The translations under genes were made by a program, and so were the position numbers. DNA of 64,000 nt from Planctomycetota bacterium (GTDB lineage: Bacteria > Planctomycetota > UBA11346): positions 19,564 to 83,563 of the forward strand of contig JACDEI010000018.1 of the NCBI GenBank assembly GCA_013816485.1, given 5' to 3'. The notes below the pieces were generated by a model. The model searched no databases. It was not told where the DNA came from and saw only the letters and a list, made by a program, of their open reading frames with translations. The stretch's first letter is position 1; every line of letters begins with the position of its first letter. Of this stretch, positions 52,642-63,694 are shown piece by piece.

Positions 52642-53340
52642 CTAAGCGCTCGTCGATGATTCGGCGAACGAAGCTGACGACCATTTCCATTCCTGCGGCT
52701 TTTTGACCAAACGAGCAGCCACCGGATTCTCCTCGATATACTGTTTCGCCCTCAACCAATGCGCTTCATCGCGAATGTAGCGATCCCAATATTCACCCTG
52801 CCAAAGTGGTGGGCGAAGCGCCAACGCCGTGATGATGCGTTTGGCCGTGAATGACTTCCATCCGTGAACAACACGGTCCAATGGCCATGATTCCTGAATA
52901 CGGATCAGCACATGGACATGATTGGGCATCACCACCCACGCCCCCAGATGGTAACGCTCACCAGCATGATGAAGCAGGTTATGCTGAACAATCTCTGCAA
53001 TGCTTGGATCGCGAAGATGACAGGCGCCTTGTCCGGCATCCAACCACGCCTCGACCTTTTTCCGGTACGCACGACGACGTTCATCATCGGGATCGTCGTC
53101 GGTGAATGCCTTCCCCTGGGGGCGTGGGCGGCCCGCCCGCGCGTCGGCAATTCCCAGTTCCTCGGCGAGTTTACGCACCACGGCGATCGGCAAGGCGTCG
53201 GCCAAGCGATAGGTGATGGATTGCCACATGCCAGGAGCGTCGAAATGCGGGAGATAACCGCGATGATGCCATCCCCGGTGTGATGACGTCTGCGCGGGCG
53301 GGCCGCCCACGCCCCCAGGGGAAGACGCGTCGTTGCTCAT
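52642..53340 (-). CDS. REP-associated tyrosine transposase (Y1, TnpA_REP)
   Basis: 232 residues. HUH nuclease signature VVMPNHVHVLI (about 140), catalytic Tyr in EYWDRYIRDEAHWLRAKQYI (about 185) and the closing ENPVAARLVKKPQEWKWSSA are diagnostic for RAYT proteins. The start region RGYLPHFDAPGMWQSITYRL is family-like; the residues before it (ASSPGGVGGPPAQTS) are encoded by a REP palindrome, and an internal ARAGRPRPQGKA is encoded by an inverted REP copy. So REP DNA has become coding in two places, or the true start is later. RAYTs mobilise REP palindromes; matching ones flank the gene. Confidence 0.85.
   Translation of the reverse strand: MSNDASSPGGVGGPPAQTSSHRGWHHRGYLPHFDAPGMWQSITYRLADALPIAVVRKLAEELGIADARAGRPRPQGKAFTDDDPDDERRRAYRKKVEAWLDAGQGACHLRDPSIAEIVQHNLLHHAGERYHLGAWVVMPNHVHVLIRIQESWPLDRVVHGWKSFTAKRIITALALRPPLWQGEYWDRYIRDEAHWLRAKQYIEENPVAARLVKKPQEWKWSSASFAESSTSA
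53109..53142. repeat. REP palindrome inside transposase gene (inverted copy)
   Basis: About 32 bases, reverse complement of the two REP copies at 53292 and 53393. It lies in frame in the transposase gene and encodes an Arg/Gly/Pro-rich stretch. Confidence 0.82.
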
Positions 53341-53424
53341 GCAGCGCGTCCCTATCGGGGTTCACCGGGCGATGCCACGGACAACGTGCTCAGCGCGGGC
53401 GGGCCGCCCACGCCCCCAGGGGAA
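53292..53424. repeat. Two direct REP palindromes upstream of the transposase
   Basis: Copies at 53292-53324 and 53393-53424 are identical over about 32 bases (GCGCGGGCGGGCCGCCCACG followed by a CCCCAGGGG palindrome). The first overlaps the 5' end of the transposase gene; the second lies between it and guaA's 3' end. Confidence 0.87.
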
Positions 53425-53445
53425 GGCCTCGCATTCCCCTGGGCA

Positions 53446-54996
<1,551 letters not shown>

Positions 54997-55076
54997 TTTT
55001 TCGTCCGATGTCCGATGTCCGATGTCCGATGTCCGAGTCAAAAGACATCGGACATCGGACATCGGACACAGGACCG
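54997..55076. repeat. Heptamer array hairpin (GATGTCC) filling the guaB-guaA gap
   Basis: Five tandem GATGTCC units at 55003-55038 face three to four GGACATC units at 55044-55068, with only about 5 bases between the arms. The hairpin occupies almost the whole 80-base space between guaB and guaA. The same heptamer is used at 60609-60722. Confidence 0.92.
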
Positions 55077-56534
<1,458 letters not shown>

Positions 56535-56843
56535 GTCACACCCGCTCGGGAAGGCTGGTCGGTGGAAGGCGGCGCAGTGTAGAACAGCGGGGGGTGAAGC
56601 AACTGGGGGTGGGGCCTGGGATTTGCGGCAAAAGTCGCGGGAGTCTGACGACTGCGGACTTCCCCGTGGCACGGGCGTCTCGCCCGTGGTTGGTCTGGCA
56701 AACACCTGCAATTGTCCGTGGATCCGCTGGGTATTCGAGGCAATGGCGTCTGCCCACGGGCGAGACGCCCGTGCCACGGTCTGGCGACCCACGTGCTCCC
56801 CGCTGGGTAGCGCCCCCCGAATCCCGAGCTAAGACCCCCGCCC
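56535..56843. repeat. Long inverted repeat in the guaB-cdsA divergent region
   Basis: 309 bases with no gene. GTGGCACGGGCGTCTCGCCC at 56666-56689 faces its reverse complement at 56753-56779; each arm is itself palindromic (CACGGGCG/CGCCCGTG), so either arm can fold alone. Promoters for guaB and cdsA must lie in this gap, so the hairpin may sit in a 5' leader. Confidence 0.82.
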
Positions 56844-57752
56844 ATGCGTCCGGAACTACGCAATCGGCTGATCTTCGGCTTCACCATCGCTGGCTTGGCG
56901 ATCGGGGCGGTCGCCCATGACCTCGCTCGCGGCAGCCACCTGGGTCTGCTGGCGGTCGGTTTGATCGCTGGTGTCGCCGGATGCGGTGAGTTCACCAAGT
57001 TGGCGCGGGCGCATGCGACGCATGCGCGCATGGCGCCGTTGGTGGTGGTGGTGGTCGCGTTGGTGCTGGCAGCGCATGTGCCATGGTCCGCCACGCTGGC
57101 GGCCAGTGACAACCCGCTGGTGCCGATCGCGCAAAGCCTCGTGGGTATGCCACTCGTCGGACTCATCCTCGGCTTCGGCCTGCTGTGGACCGTGCTGGCG
57201 CAGATGTTCCGTTACGCGACCGAGAGCTTCTTCGCCAACGTCGGCAGCACCATGCTGGGGATGATCTACCTGGGCATCTCGATGCACCTGCTGCAACGCC
57301 TCGCCTTGATCGAGTCGCCGGACAACGCCTACCGCGGCATCCAACTCGCCCTGCTGTTCCTCGCCACGGTGAAGATGGGTGACATCGGCGCGTACTTCGG
57401 CGGACGGACCTTCGGCAAACACAAGATGTCGCCGCGCATCAGCCCAGGAAAGACCTGGGAAGGGTTCGCCTTCAGCTTCGTCGGTGCGATCGGCGGGGCC
57501 TACCTATTCACCTGGGCGCTGTGGGCCACGTGCGCGCATCCACCATTCGACGGTTGGTGGCAGCCGTTGGTGTGGGCGCTGGTGCTCGGCCCCCTCGGCG
57601 TTGCTGGTGACCTTGCTGAAAGCGCGATGAAACGCGACGCGGCGGTGAAGGACAGCAGCAACGTCGTACCTGGGTTCGGCGGCTTCCTCGATATCCTTGA
57701 TGCGGTGCTCTTGGCGGCGCCGGTGGCCTTCCTGATGGCGTTGGTGCTTTAG
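56844..57752 (+). CDS. cdsA: Phosphatidate cytidylyltransferase
   Basis: 302 residues with about seven or eight membrane helices. The CDP-alcohol signature is at the C-terminal end: LGVAGDLAESAMKRDAAVKD followed by PGFGGFLDILDAVL. Upstream, KMGDIGAYFGGRTFGKHKMS and ISPGKTWEGF are the other CdsA hallmarks. It makes CDP-diacylglycerol from phosphatidic acid and CTP in the inner membrane, the precursor of bacterial phospholipids. Confidence 0.92.
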   Translation: MRPELRNRLIFGFTIAGLAIGAVAHDLARGSHLGLLAVGLIAGVAGCGEFTKLARAHATHARMAPLVVVVVALVLAAHVPWSATLAASDNPLVPIAQSLVGMPLVGLILGFGLLWTVLAQMFRYATESFFANVGSTMLGMIYLGISMHLLQRLALIESPDNAYRGIQLALLFLATVKMGDIGAYFGGRTFGKHKMSPRISPGKTWEGFAFSFVGAIGGAYLFTWALWATCAHPPFDGWWQPLVWALVLGPLGVAGDLAESAMKRDAAVKDSSNVVPGFGGFLDILDAVLLAAPVAFLMALVL

Positions 57753-57980
57753 GACGGCCGTCCGAGGGGTACGAGGGTACGAAGGGTACGAAGGGTACGA
57801 AGGATACGAAGGGTACGAACGGTCGGACAGCCTCGTTGTTTCACGGACTCTTCGGACTCTTCGTACCCTTCGGACCCCTCGTACCCCTCGTACCCCTCGT
57901 ACCCCTCGTACCCCCTCGTACCCTTCGTACCTTCCCCCTTCCCCCTTGCCCCGCGCGGCGTTGCGCCTGAATGCGCGCCC
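57753..57980. repeat. Large nonamer array hairpin (GGTACGAAG) between cdsA and DUF1844 gene
   Basis: Left arm about 57760-57828: seven GGTACGAAG/GGTACGAGG-type units. Right arm about 57845-57935: eight or nine facing CTTCGTACC/CCTCGTACC units. This is the longest such hairpin in the window, separated by a short GTTGTTTC loop. The unit is the one used at 29523-29657. Confidence 0.9.
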
Positions 57981-58244
57981 ATGACTGACGCGGCCAACGT
58001 TCCCGACGCCACCTTCCTCAACTTCCTCAGCGGCCTGAGTGCGCAGGCGCTGATGCAGTTCGGTGACATCCCCAGCCCGATCACCGGCACGCGTGAGGCC
58101 AATGCGCCGTACGCGCGTTACACCGTGCAACTGCTCGAAGTGCTGGAGGCCAAGACCAAGGGCAACCGCACCAAGGAGGAGGACGAGTACCTCCTGACCA
58201 TGCTGAATAATTTCCACGCCAAGCTGGCGAAACTGCCAAGCTGA
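57981..58244 (+). CDS. DUF1844 protein
   Basis: 87 residues, the normal length. It matches the family closely: ATFLNFLSGLSAQALMQFGD, then GTREANAPYARYTVQLLEVL, KTKGNRTKEEDEYLLTMLNN. DUF1844 proteins are small, soluble, helical and of unknown function, found mainly in planctomycetes, acidobacteria and deltaproteobacteria. No strong RBS precedes the ATG; it begins 45 bases after the nonamer hairpin. Confidence 0.87.
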   Translation: MTDAANVPDATFLNFLSGLSAQALMQFGDIPSPITGTREANAPYARYTVQLLEVLEAKTKGNRTKEEDEYLLTMLNNFHAKLAKLPS

Positions 58245-58401
58245 TCGGTTGTCCGCCCCTGGGACCGCGGGCCACTGGCCCGCAGTTGGATGTGGTGCCT
58301 GCGGTGATTTTCTAATGACGGTTTCTCGGGTCTGGCTGACGTCATTGGTGGAATGACGACCCGATGCGGGCCAGTGGCCCGCGGTCCCAGGGGCAGACAA
58401 C
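58245..58401. terminator. 34-base inverted repeat, probable bidirectional terminator
   Basis: Arms at 58251-58284 and 58365-58398 match 33 of 34 bases as inverted copies, with about 80 bases between. Each arm contains the palindrome GCGGGCCACTGGCCCGC. It sits between convergent genes. The same arm, CCCCTGGGACCGCGGGCCAC onward, recurs at 63778-63810. Confidence 0.8.
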
Positions 58402-59778
58402 CTACTGCTTCAACGCACAACTTGCGGATGACGCGCCTTTCCACGCGCCGTAGCCACCCACTAAATCAGCGACGTGGAACCCACGCGCCGACAGCAGGCT
58501 CGCCGCGATCGCTGAGCGATAACCACCGGCACAGTGCACCACGAGCTCGCGATCACGTGGCAGATCGGCCAACGACGCGCCCAGCACCTGGAGCGGGATG
58601 TTGCGGCTGCCATCGATGTTGCCGGTGGCGTGTTCATCGTGACGGCGCACGTCGATCACCAGCGGCGCATCCGCGCGGGCCAGCCAACGGCGCAGCTCAT
58701 CCGGTTCGACGCGGCGCGAACCGCTCACCAAGGTCGGGTAGGCGGCAAGTGCCGCCATGCCGCCGTCCAGGTGCCCACGCACGCGATCGAAGCCGATGCG
58801 CCGCAGTCGCGTCAGGGCCTCGTCCTGATCACCAGGATCAGTGACCAGTACGATGTCGCGTTTGAGATCGAGCACCGCGCCGGCCCACATGGCGAACTGG
58901 CCGCGCAGACCGACGTTGATCGCACCCGTGACATGCGCTCGGGCAAACGCTGAGGTTTCTCGCACGTCCAACACCTGCGCGCCGGACGAGATGGCATCCT
59001 GCACCTGCGGTACGGTCAGCGCCGTGGAACGGTGCTCGGCAGTGTCGTGTTCGCGTTTGTTGAACGCCGCATCGTGGCCGAAGTAGGCCGGCGCCTCGGG
59101 CTGATCCGCGGTGACCGCGACAATGAAGGCAGTCTCGTCGCTGATGTTCAGCGCGTAGTTACCGACCTTCTCGCGCCCGATGGTGGAGAAGGTCTCCTTG
59201 CCCAGGCTCTTGCCGCACATCGATCCAGCACCGTGCGCCGGGTAAACCTTCACCTCGTCGGGCAACGCCGCGAGTTTGCGCAGGCTGGCGAACAGTTCGC
59301 GCGCCAACATATCCGCGGTCACACCGACCGACGCCATCAGGTCTGGCCGCCCGACGTCACCGACGAACAAGGTGTCGCCGGTCAGCACGGCAGTCGGTGC
59401 GGCGCCGTTCTCCGACACCACCAAGCTGATCCCTTCCGGCGTATGGCCGGGGGTCTCGATGGTGCGCAACCGCACGCGTCCCAGATCGATGACGTCACCG
59501 TCGGCCAAGGCGTGGAAGGCAAACTCCGCCGGCGCGCGCCGTCCCAGATGGACGGTCGCGCCCACCTGATCGCGCAGAGCCAAGTGGCCCGCGACAAAGT
59601 CGGCATGGAAGTGCGTCAGCACCACATCGGTGATGGTCAGACCGTGTTCGCGGGCAAAGGCCACATACTGGCCGACATCACGCTGCGGATCGACCACCAC
59701 CGCACGTTTCGACGATTCATCACCGATAACGTACGACGCGTGGGCAAGACAGGTCAGGTAGAACTGTTGGAAGATCAT
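58402..59778 (-). CDS. Persulfide dioxygenase-like metallo-beta-lactamase with two rhodanese domains
   Basis: 458 residues. Residues 1-240 are an ETHE1/BLH-type metallo-beta-lactamase: VVLTHFHADFVAGHLALRD (HxHxD variant), IETPGHTPEGISLVV, GDTLFVGDVGRPDLMA and VKVYPAHGAGSMCGKSL. Two rhodanese domains follow: the first (VLDVRETSAFARAHVTGAIN) has Asp where the active Cys should be; the second keeps it (VVHCAGGYRSA). It would oxidise persulfides in sulfide detoxification. The start overlaps the TauE stop (4 bases). Last gene of the ArsR-led operon. Confidence 0.87.
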   Translation of the reverse strand: MIFQQFYLTCLAHASYVIGDESSKRAVVVDPQRDVGQYVAFAREHGLTITDVVLTHFHADFVAGHLALRDQVGATVHLGRRAPAEFAFHALADGDVIDLGRVRLRTIETPGHTPEGISLVVSENGAAPTAVLTGDTLFVGDVGRPDLMASVGVTADMLARELFASLRKLAALPDEVKVYPAHGAGSMCGKSLGKETFSTIGREKVGNYALNISDETAFIVAVTADQPEAPAYFGHDAAFNKREHDTAEHRSTALTVPQVQDAISSGAQVLDVRETSAFARAHVTGAINVGLRGQFAMWAGAVLDLKRDIVLVTDPGDQDEALTRLRRIGFDRVRGHLDGGMAALAAYPTLVSGSRRVEPDELRRWLARADAPLVIDVRRHDEHATGNIDGSRNIPLQVLGASLADLPRDRELVVHCAGGYRSAIAASLLSARGFHVADLVGGYGAWKGASSASCALKQ

Positions 59779-60608
59779 CGGACACCTCCATGGGTGAGTA
59801 GCGGAATGAGAATGAGCGCGCCCGCGACCAGCACGAGCACCAAGCTAAAACCACGTTGGGTGACGCGTTCCGGCAAACGGCGACCGAAACGACTGCCGAG
59901 TTCGAGACCGACCACGCCCGCACCAGCGAAGGCCGTGACCAACCACGGGTCAACCCGCACGCCACCGGCGAACGCCCCGGCCGCGCCGCTGAGGCTGACC
60001 AGCGCCACCACCAGCAGCGAGGTCGCGGTCGCTTGACGGATGTCGATTCCAGCGATCAGCACCAGCGCCGGCACCACCACGAAACCACCACCAACACCGA
60101 ACAGGCCCGACACGATGCCGGTGACAAAGCCGGCGGGAATTAGCAGCCGCAGACACTGGCTGGTCAACCGCAACCGCCCACCCGGATCGAAGCGGCAGGC
60201 CGCGTTGCGCAGCAGCGCGTTGTCCGGCAACGGCGCGGAGTCGGTCGGCAGCGGGCCATGCGCACGTCGCCACATGGCCGCCGCCACCAGCAGCGTAAGC
60301 GCGGCGAAACCAGCGGTCAGCGCCACCTCCGGCAACTGGTGGGCGACGAGCGCGCCAATTGGTGAGCCGAGCATTCCGGCAAAAGCGAACAGCAGCCCCA
60401 GGTGCAATTGCAACTGATGCGCGCGCAGACGCGCCAGCGCACCGATGAACGCCATCGCCCCGACCGCCACCAGCGACACCGCCACCGCCTCGTGCACCGG
60501 CAGCCCCAGGCCGTGCACCAAGAACGGCAACGCCAACATCGTCCCACCACCGCCGGTGAGGCCGAGGGCAAGGCCGGTGATCACGCCGAGGATGAGGGTG
60601 AGGACCAT
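59775..60608 (-). CDS. TauE/SafE-type sulfur-compound transporter
   Basis: 277 residues, about eight helices in two halves. Half one: GVITGLALGLTGGGGTMLAL. Half two: FVTGIVSGLFGVGGGFVVVP. These paired Gly-rich motifs define the TauE/SafE family, which exports sulfite, sulfoacetate or related anions. Its place between a rhodanese and a persulfide-dioxygenase-like gene supports sulfite or thiosulfate export after sulfide oxidation. Confidence 0.87.
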   Translation of the reverse strand: MVLTLILGVITGLALGLTGGGGTMLALPFLVHGLGLPVHEAVAVSLVAVGAMAFIGALARLRAHQLQLHLGLLFAFAGMLGSPIGALVAHQLPEVALTAGFAALTLLVAAAMWRRAHGPLPTDSAPLPDNALLRNAACRFDPGGRLRLTSQCLRLLIPAGFVTGIVSGLFGVGGGFVVVPALVLIAGIDIRQATATSLLVVALVSLSGAAGAFAGGVRVDPWLVTAFAGAGVVGLELGSRFGRRLPERVTQRGFSLVLVLVAGALILIPLLTHGGVR

Positions 60609-60723
60609 GTCTGATGTCCGATGTCCTTCAGATGTCCGATGTCCGATGTCAAAAGACTAGAATACCCCGATGCGGCTGCCTCTTGCCCTTTGTCCGACAT
60701 CGGACATCGGACATCGGACATGC
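60609..60723. repeat. Heptamer array hairpin (GATGTCC) between rhodanese and TauE genes
   Basis: Left arm 60609-60650 with four to five GATGTCC units (one interrupted by TTCA); right arm 60694-60722 with GGACATC units; a 43-base spacer. It starts immediately beside the TauE start codon and ends at the rhodanese stop. Same unit as the guaB-guaA array. Confidence 0.9.
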
Positions 60724-61239
60724 TCACCGATTCCACGGGCACTTCGCGATCATCATCCCCATCATGCAGGTGTCGGTGATGCCAGCGAAGGTCAGACCCG
60801 CGCCGACGAAGCCGGAGAGACCGAACCAATACGGGTGCACGGAAAAGCCGAGCACCACGCCGAGCACCACCAGCAGACCAGCGACAATGCGCACCTGGCG
60901 TTCGAGCGACATCGCTGACTTGCCACGCACCACGGGGAGATTCGCCGCGGCCCACGCTTCGGTGCCGCCTTCGACGATCACACAAGGGCAGCCGGCGTCG
61001 GCGAGTTTCTGCGCCGCCATCTTGGCGCGACCGCCCGACTTGCAGAGCAGGTGAATGGTCTTGCCGGCCGGCACGCCAGCCTTGATCGCCGCAGGATCGA
61101 ACTGATCGAGCGGCATCAGCGTCACGCCCTGGGCATGCAACGCGCGGTGTTCGGCGGGCGTGCGCACGTCGATCAGGTGCGCAGCACCCGCGTCGTGGCG
61201 TTGTTTCGTTTCGACAGGGGAACAGGTGGAGATGGTCAT
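60724..61239 (-). CDS. Rhodanese with DUF2892 membrane domain
   Basis: 171 residues from the ATG at 61239 (AAGGAA upstream). Residues 1-105 are a rhodanese (HLIDVRTPAEHRALHAQGVT, active Cys in LLCKSGGRAKMAAQKLADAG). The C-terminal 60 residues are DUF2892 with two helices (VRIVAGLLVVLGVVLGFSV, FVGAGLTFAGITDTCMMGMM). This fusion is common in sulfide-responsive operons and moves sulfane sulfur at the membrane. Confidence 0.88.
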   Translation of the reverse strand: MTISTCSPVETKQRHDAGAAHLIDVRTPAEHRALHAQGVTLMPLDQFDPAAIKAGVPAGKTIHLLCKSGGRAKMAAQKLADAGCPCVIVEGGTEAWAAANLPVVRGKSAMSLERQVRIVAGLLVVLGVVLGFSVHPYWFGLSGFVGAGLTFAGITDTCMMGMMIAKCPWNR

Positions 61240-61265
61240 GACGGATTCCTTGTGCTTATGGCGGT

Positions 61266-61610
61266 TCAGGTTTTGCGCGGCTTGCGCGACAGGCCGAGGG
61301 CCGCGTGTAGTTCTTGCGCATGGCGGGTGACGCCATCGCACATCAGTTGGCAGAGCTGGGGCAGGGCCGGGTCGCGGATGGTGCAGAACGCCTGCACCCC
61401 TTCGCGACGCATCTGGATGAAACCCAGGCTACGCAGCACCGCGAGGTGTTTGGAGATCGAGGCCTGCGCCACATCCAACTCGGTCGCCAGGGTGCTGACG
61501 TTGCACTCGCCGCCTTGCAGGCGCACCAGGATGCGGATGCGTGTGACATCGGCCAAGCCGCGGAACCGTTCGGCGATACGCGCCACCATCTCGTCGCTCA
61601 GCTCTTTCAT
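61266..61610 (-). CDS. ArsR-family repressor of the sulfur operon
   Basis: 114 residues, winged helix: LADVTRIRILVRLQGGECNV, then LDVAQASISKHLAVLRSLGF as the recognition helix, and a short C-terminal helix. Cysteines are at 36 (GGEC), 76, 87 and 91. Cys36 sits where BigR/SqrR-type persulfide sensors have their first reactive Cys; the second does not align exactly, so a persulfide-sensing mechanism is plausible but unproven. It heads the operon with rhodanese, TauE and persulfide-dioxygenase-like genes, the composition of BigR operons. A palindromic operator lies just upstream. Confidence 0.83.
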   Translation of the reverse strand: MKELSDEMVARIAERFRGLADVTRIRILVRLQGGECNVSTLATELDVAQASISKHLAVLRSLGFIQMRREGVQAFCTIRDPALPQLCQLMCDGVTRHAQELHAALGLSRKPRKT

Positions 61611-61615
61611 CGTTT

Positions 61616-61633
61616 TATTCCTTACTTGGAATA
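61616..61633. promoter_or_regulatory. Candidate ArsR operator
   Basis: TATTCC-TTACTT-GGAATA, a perfect 6+6 inverted repeat in an AT-rich patch, six bases upstream of the arsR start codon. Size and place fit ArsR-type autorepression; it probably overlaps the promoter. Confidence 0.65.
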
Positions 61634-61684
61634 TAACGATCTAAGGATTGAAAGTCAAGCCCGCCCGGACCGCCGGTCGAACGG

Positions 61685-61785
61685 CCTGGGAGAGGCGAGC
61701 CCCAGCTCGCCTAGTTTGGACCAAACCGCAGTCAGCAAAGGCACTTTGGTCGTATGAAGGCGAGCTGGGGCTCGCCTCTCCCAGG
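61685..61785. repeat. Perfect 27-base inverted repeat upstream of yidC
   Basis: 61685-61711 and 61759-61785 are exact reverse complements, with a 47-base loop. Each arm contains the smaller palindrome GGCGAGCCCCAGCTCGCC. It lies between the divergent arsR and yidC genes, about 85 bases before yidC. Confidence 0.93.
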
Positions 61786-61870
61786 GCCCAGGGCGAAGCC
61801 TCCCCCACCTTGAGGGGTTGTCTCCACGGCGTTGCCCCGATGCTCTGCCGCCCCCTGGTTTGGAGCCCGC

Positions 61871-63694
61871 ATGCGTTTGTGGTCGTTGATCCTGTTGTTC
61901 CTGTTCACCGTCGGCCTGCGTGCTGGCGATGAAGCCGCGCCAGCGGTCACGCCCCCGCCAGCAGCCACCGCGCCTGCCGTGGAAGCCGCCCCGCCAGTGA
62001 AGCCGGCAGAGTCCGCCGCGCCGGCACCGATCTTCACCGACTACCGTTTGACGAACAAGCTGGTGCAGGTCGATGTCATCGATCGCCAAGGTGCGATCCG
62101 CACCATCAGCCTGCTCGAAACCCATCCGGTGCGCCTGCACGCGTGGCAGGCCAAGGCACTCGCCCAGCAGGGCCACACTGTTCCCGATCCGGCCAAGCCG
62201 TTGCCAGTGCTCAGCGCCTTTAATCCGGGCGGCTCCTATCACAACTGGATCACCGACATCGGTCTGAACGACAAGACGCTGTGGAAAAAGGTCTCCGGCG
62301 ACGACAGCCACTTGGTGCTCAGCCATGAGACTACCGCGCTGCGCTGGACGCTGCGCTACGACCTGCCAGCGGACAGCCTGACGCTGCGCAGCACTCTGAC
62401 GGTGGAGAACCTTGGCACCGCCGACACTTCCCTGCGCCCGCGGATCTACCCGCTCAACGGTGTGCATCAGGACGACGTGAAGCAGGATGCCCCCTACCTC
62501 GCACTCGTGCACCACGGCGGTGCCAGCGGCAAGATGACCTCGCTCTACCTGCCGCCGCTGCCGACGCCGGGCTACCCCGGAACGCCGACGGCCATCCCGG
62601 TGGAGCAGCTCGACTACGTCTGCGTGAAGAGCCGCTTCTTCGGCGTGTTGTGGCATCCGCTTGGCCATGCGGTGCATGATCCCGGCACCAGCACGGCACC
62701 AACTCCCACACCCGCAGCCCCGGTGGTAGTCGACGGTGGGCCCGGCTCCGTCAGTGGCGGACCCGGGGGATCACTGCCCGCCGCCACCGGCGGTGCACGC
62801 GCCCTGATGCAGGCCAACGCCGTCGGGTTCAAGGACGTCAACGGCGGCCATCAGGCCTACCTCGAGGTCACCCTGCTCGCACCGGGCGGCGGCGACATCG
62901 TGCTCAAGCCCAAGCAGCGTCTTGAGGCCACCTGGACCATCACCGTCGCCAGCATGAGCGAGCGCGATCGCGAACTGCTCGGTGAGACCGCCGCCAAGGT
63001 CGAATACTCCGACGGTTACTACCGCTTCTTCAAGTCGCTCGCTTGGCTGCTGACCGTCAGCCTCGATTGGCTGGTGCTGGTGGTGCAGAACTACGGCGTC
63101 GCGGTCGTGGTCCTGACCTTCCTGATCAAACTCGCGCTGCACCGCACGACCTTCAAGCAGCACGAATCGATGATGAAGATGCAGAAGCTCGCGCCGGAAC
63201 TGAAACTGCTCCAGGAGCAGTACAAGAGCGACAAGCAGAAGATGGCGCAGAAGCAGATGGAGTTGTGGAAGAAACACGGCGTCAATCCGCTCGGCGGCTG
63301 CCTGCCGATCCTGATTCAGATCCCGATCTTCACCGCGCTCTACTTGGCGTTCTGCCACAGCGCCGACATGCGCGGCCACGGCTTTCTGTGGATCAACGAC
63401 CTGACGCTGCCGGATCAGCTCATCGGCTGGGTGGTCGGTGGTTGGACGATCTCGATCAATCCCCTGCCGATTATCTACATCGGCGTCAGCATCTGGATGA
63501 GCATGATGCAGAAGGTGCCGCCAGGCGCCGATCCGCAGCAGGAACAGATGATGAAGATGATGCGCTGGCTGCCGGTGGTCTTCGGCGTGATCTTCTACAA
63601 TTTCCCCTCGGGCTTGGTGCTCTACTTCACCATCAACGCCGTGCTCTCGACCATCGAGATCAAGATGGTGCGCAAGAAACTGGGGATGCACTAG
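61871..63694 (+). CDS. yidC: Membrane protein insertase YidC
   Basis: 607 residues from the ATG at 61871 (TGGAG upstream). An N-terminal helix/signal (MRLWSLILLFLFTVGLRAG) and an Ala/Pro linker precede a large periplasmic domain (about 45-380) with a Gly/Pro-rich insert near 275-300. The insertase core follows: VVVLTFLIKLALHRTTFKQH with Lys in place of the usual groove Arg, the cytoplasmic coiled hairpin (LAPELKLLQEQYKSDKQKMA), NPLGGCLPILIQIPIFTALY, and two final helices ending YFTINAVLSTIEIKMV. It inserts proteins into the inner membrane with or without SecYEG. The typical rnpA-rpmH context is absent. Confidence 0.94.
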   Translation: MRLWSLILLFLFTVGLRAGDEAAPAVTPPPAATAPAVEAAPPVKPAESAAPAPIFTDYRLTNKLVQVDVIDRQGAIRTISLLETHPVRLHAWQAKALAQQGHTVPDPAKPLPVLSAFNPGGSYHNWITDIGLNDKTLWKKVSGDDSHLVLSHETTALRWTLRYDLPADSLTLRSTLTVENLGTADTSLRPRIYPLNGVHQDDVKQDAPYLALVHHGGASGKMTSLYLPPLPTPGYPGTPTAIPVEQLDYVCVKSRFFGVLWHPLGHAVHDPGTSTAPTPTPAAPVVVDGGPGSVSGGPGGSLPAATGGARALMQANAVGFKDVNGGHQAYLEVTLLAPGGGDIVLKPKQRLEATWTITVASMSERDRELLGETAAKVEYSDGYYRFFKSLAWLLTVSLDWLVLVVQNYGVAVVVLTFLIKLALHRTTFKQHESMMKMQKLAPELKLLQEQYKSDKQKMAQKQMELWKKHGVNPLGGCLPILIQIPIFTALYLAFCHSADMRGHGFLWINDLTLPDQLIGWVVGGWTISINPLPIIYIGVSIWMSMMQKVPPGADPQQEQMMKMMRWLPVVFGVIFYNFPSGLVLYFTINAVLSTIEIKMVRKKLGMH

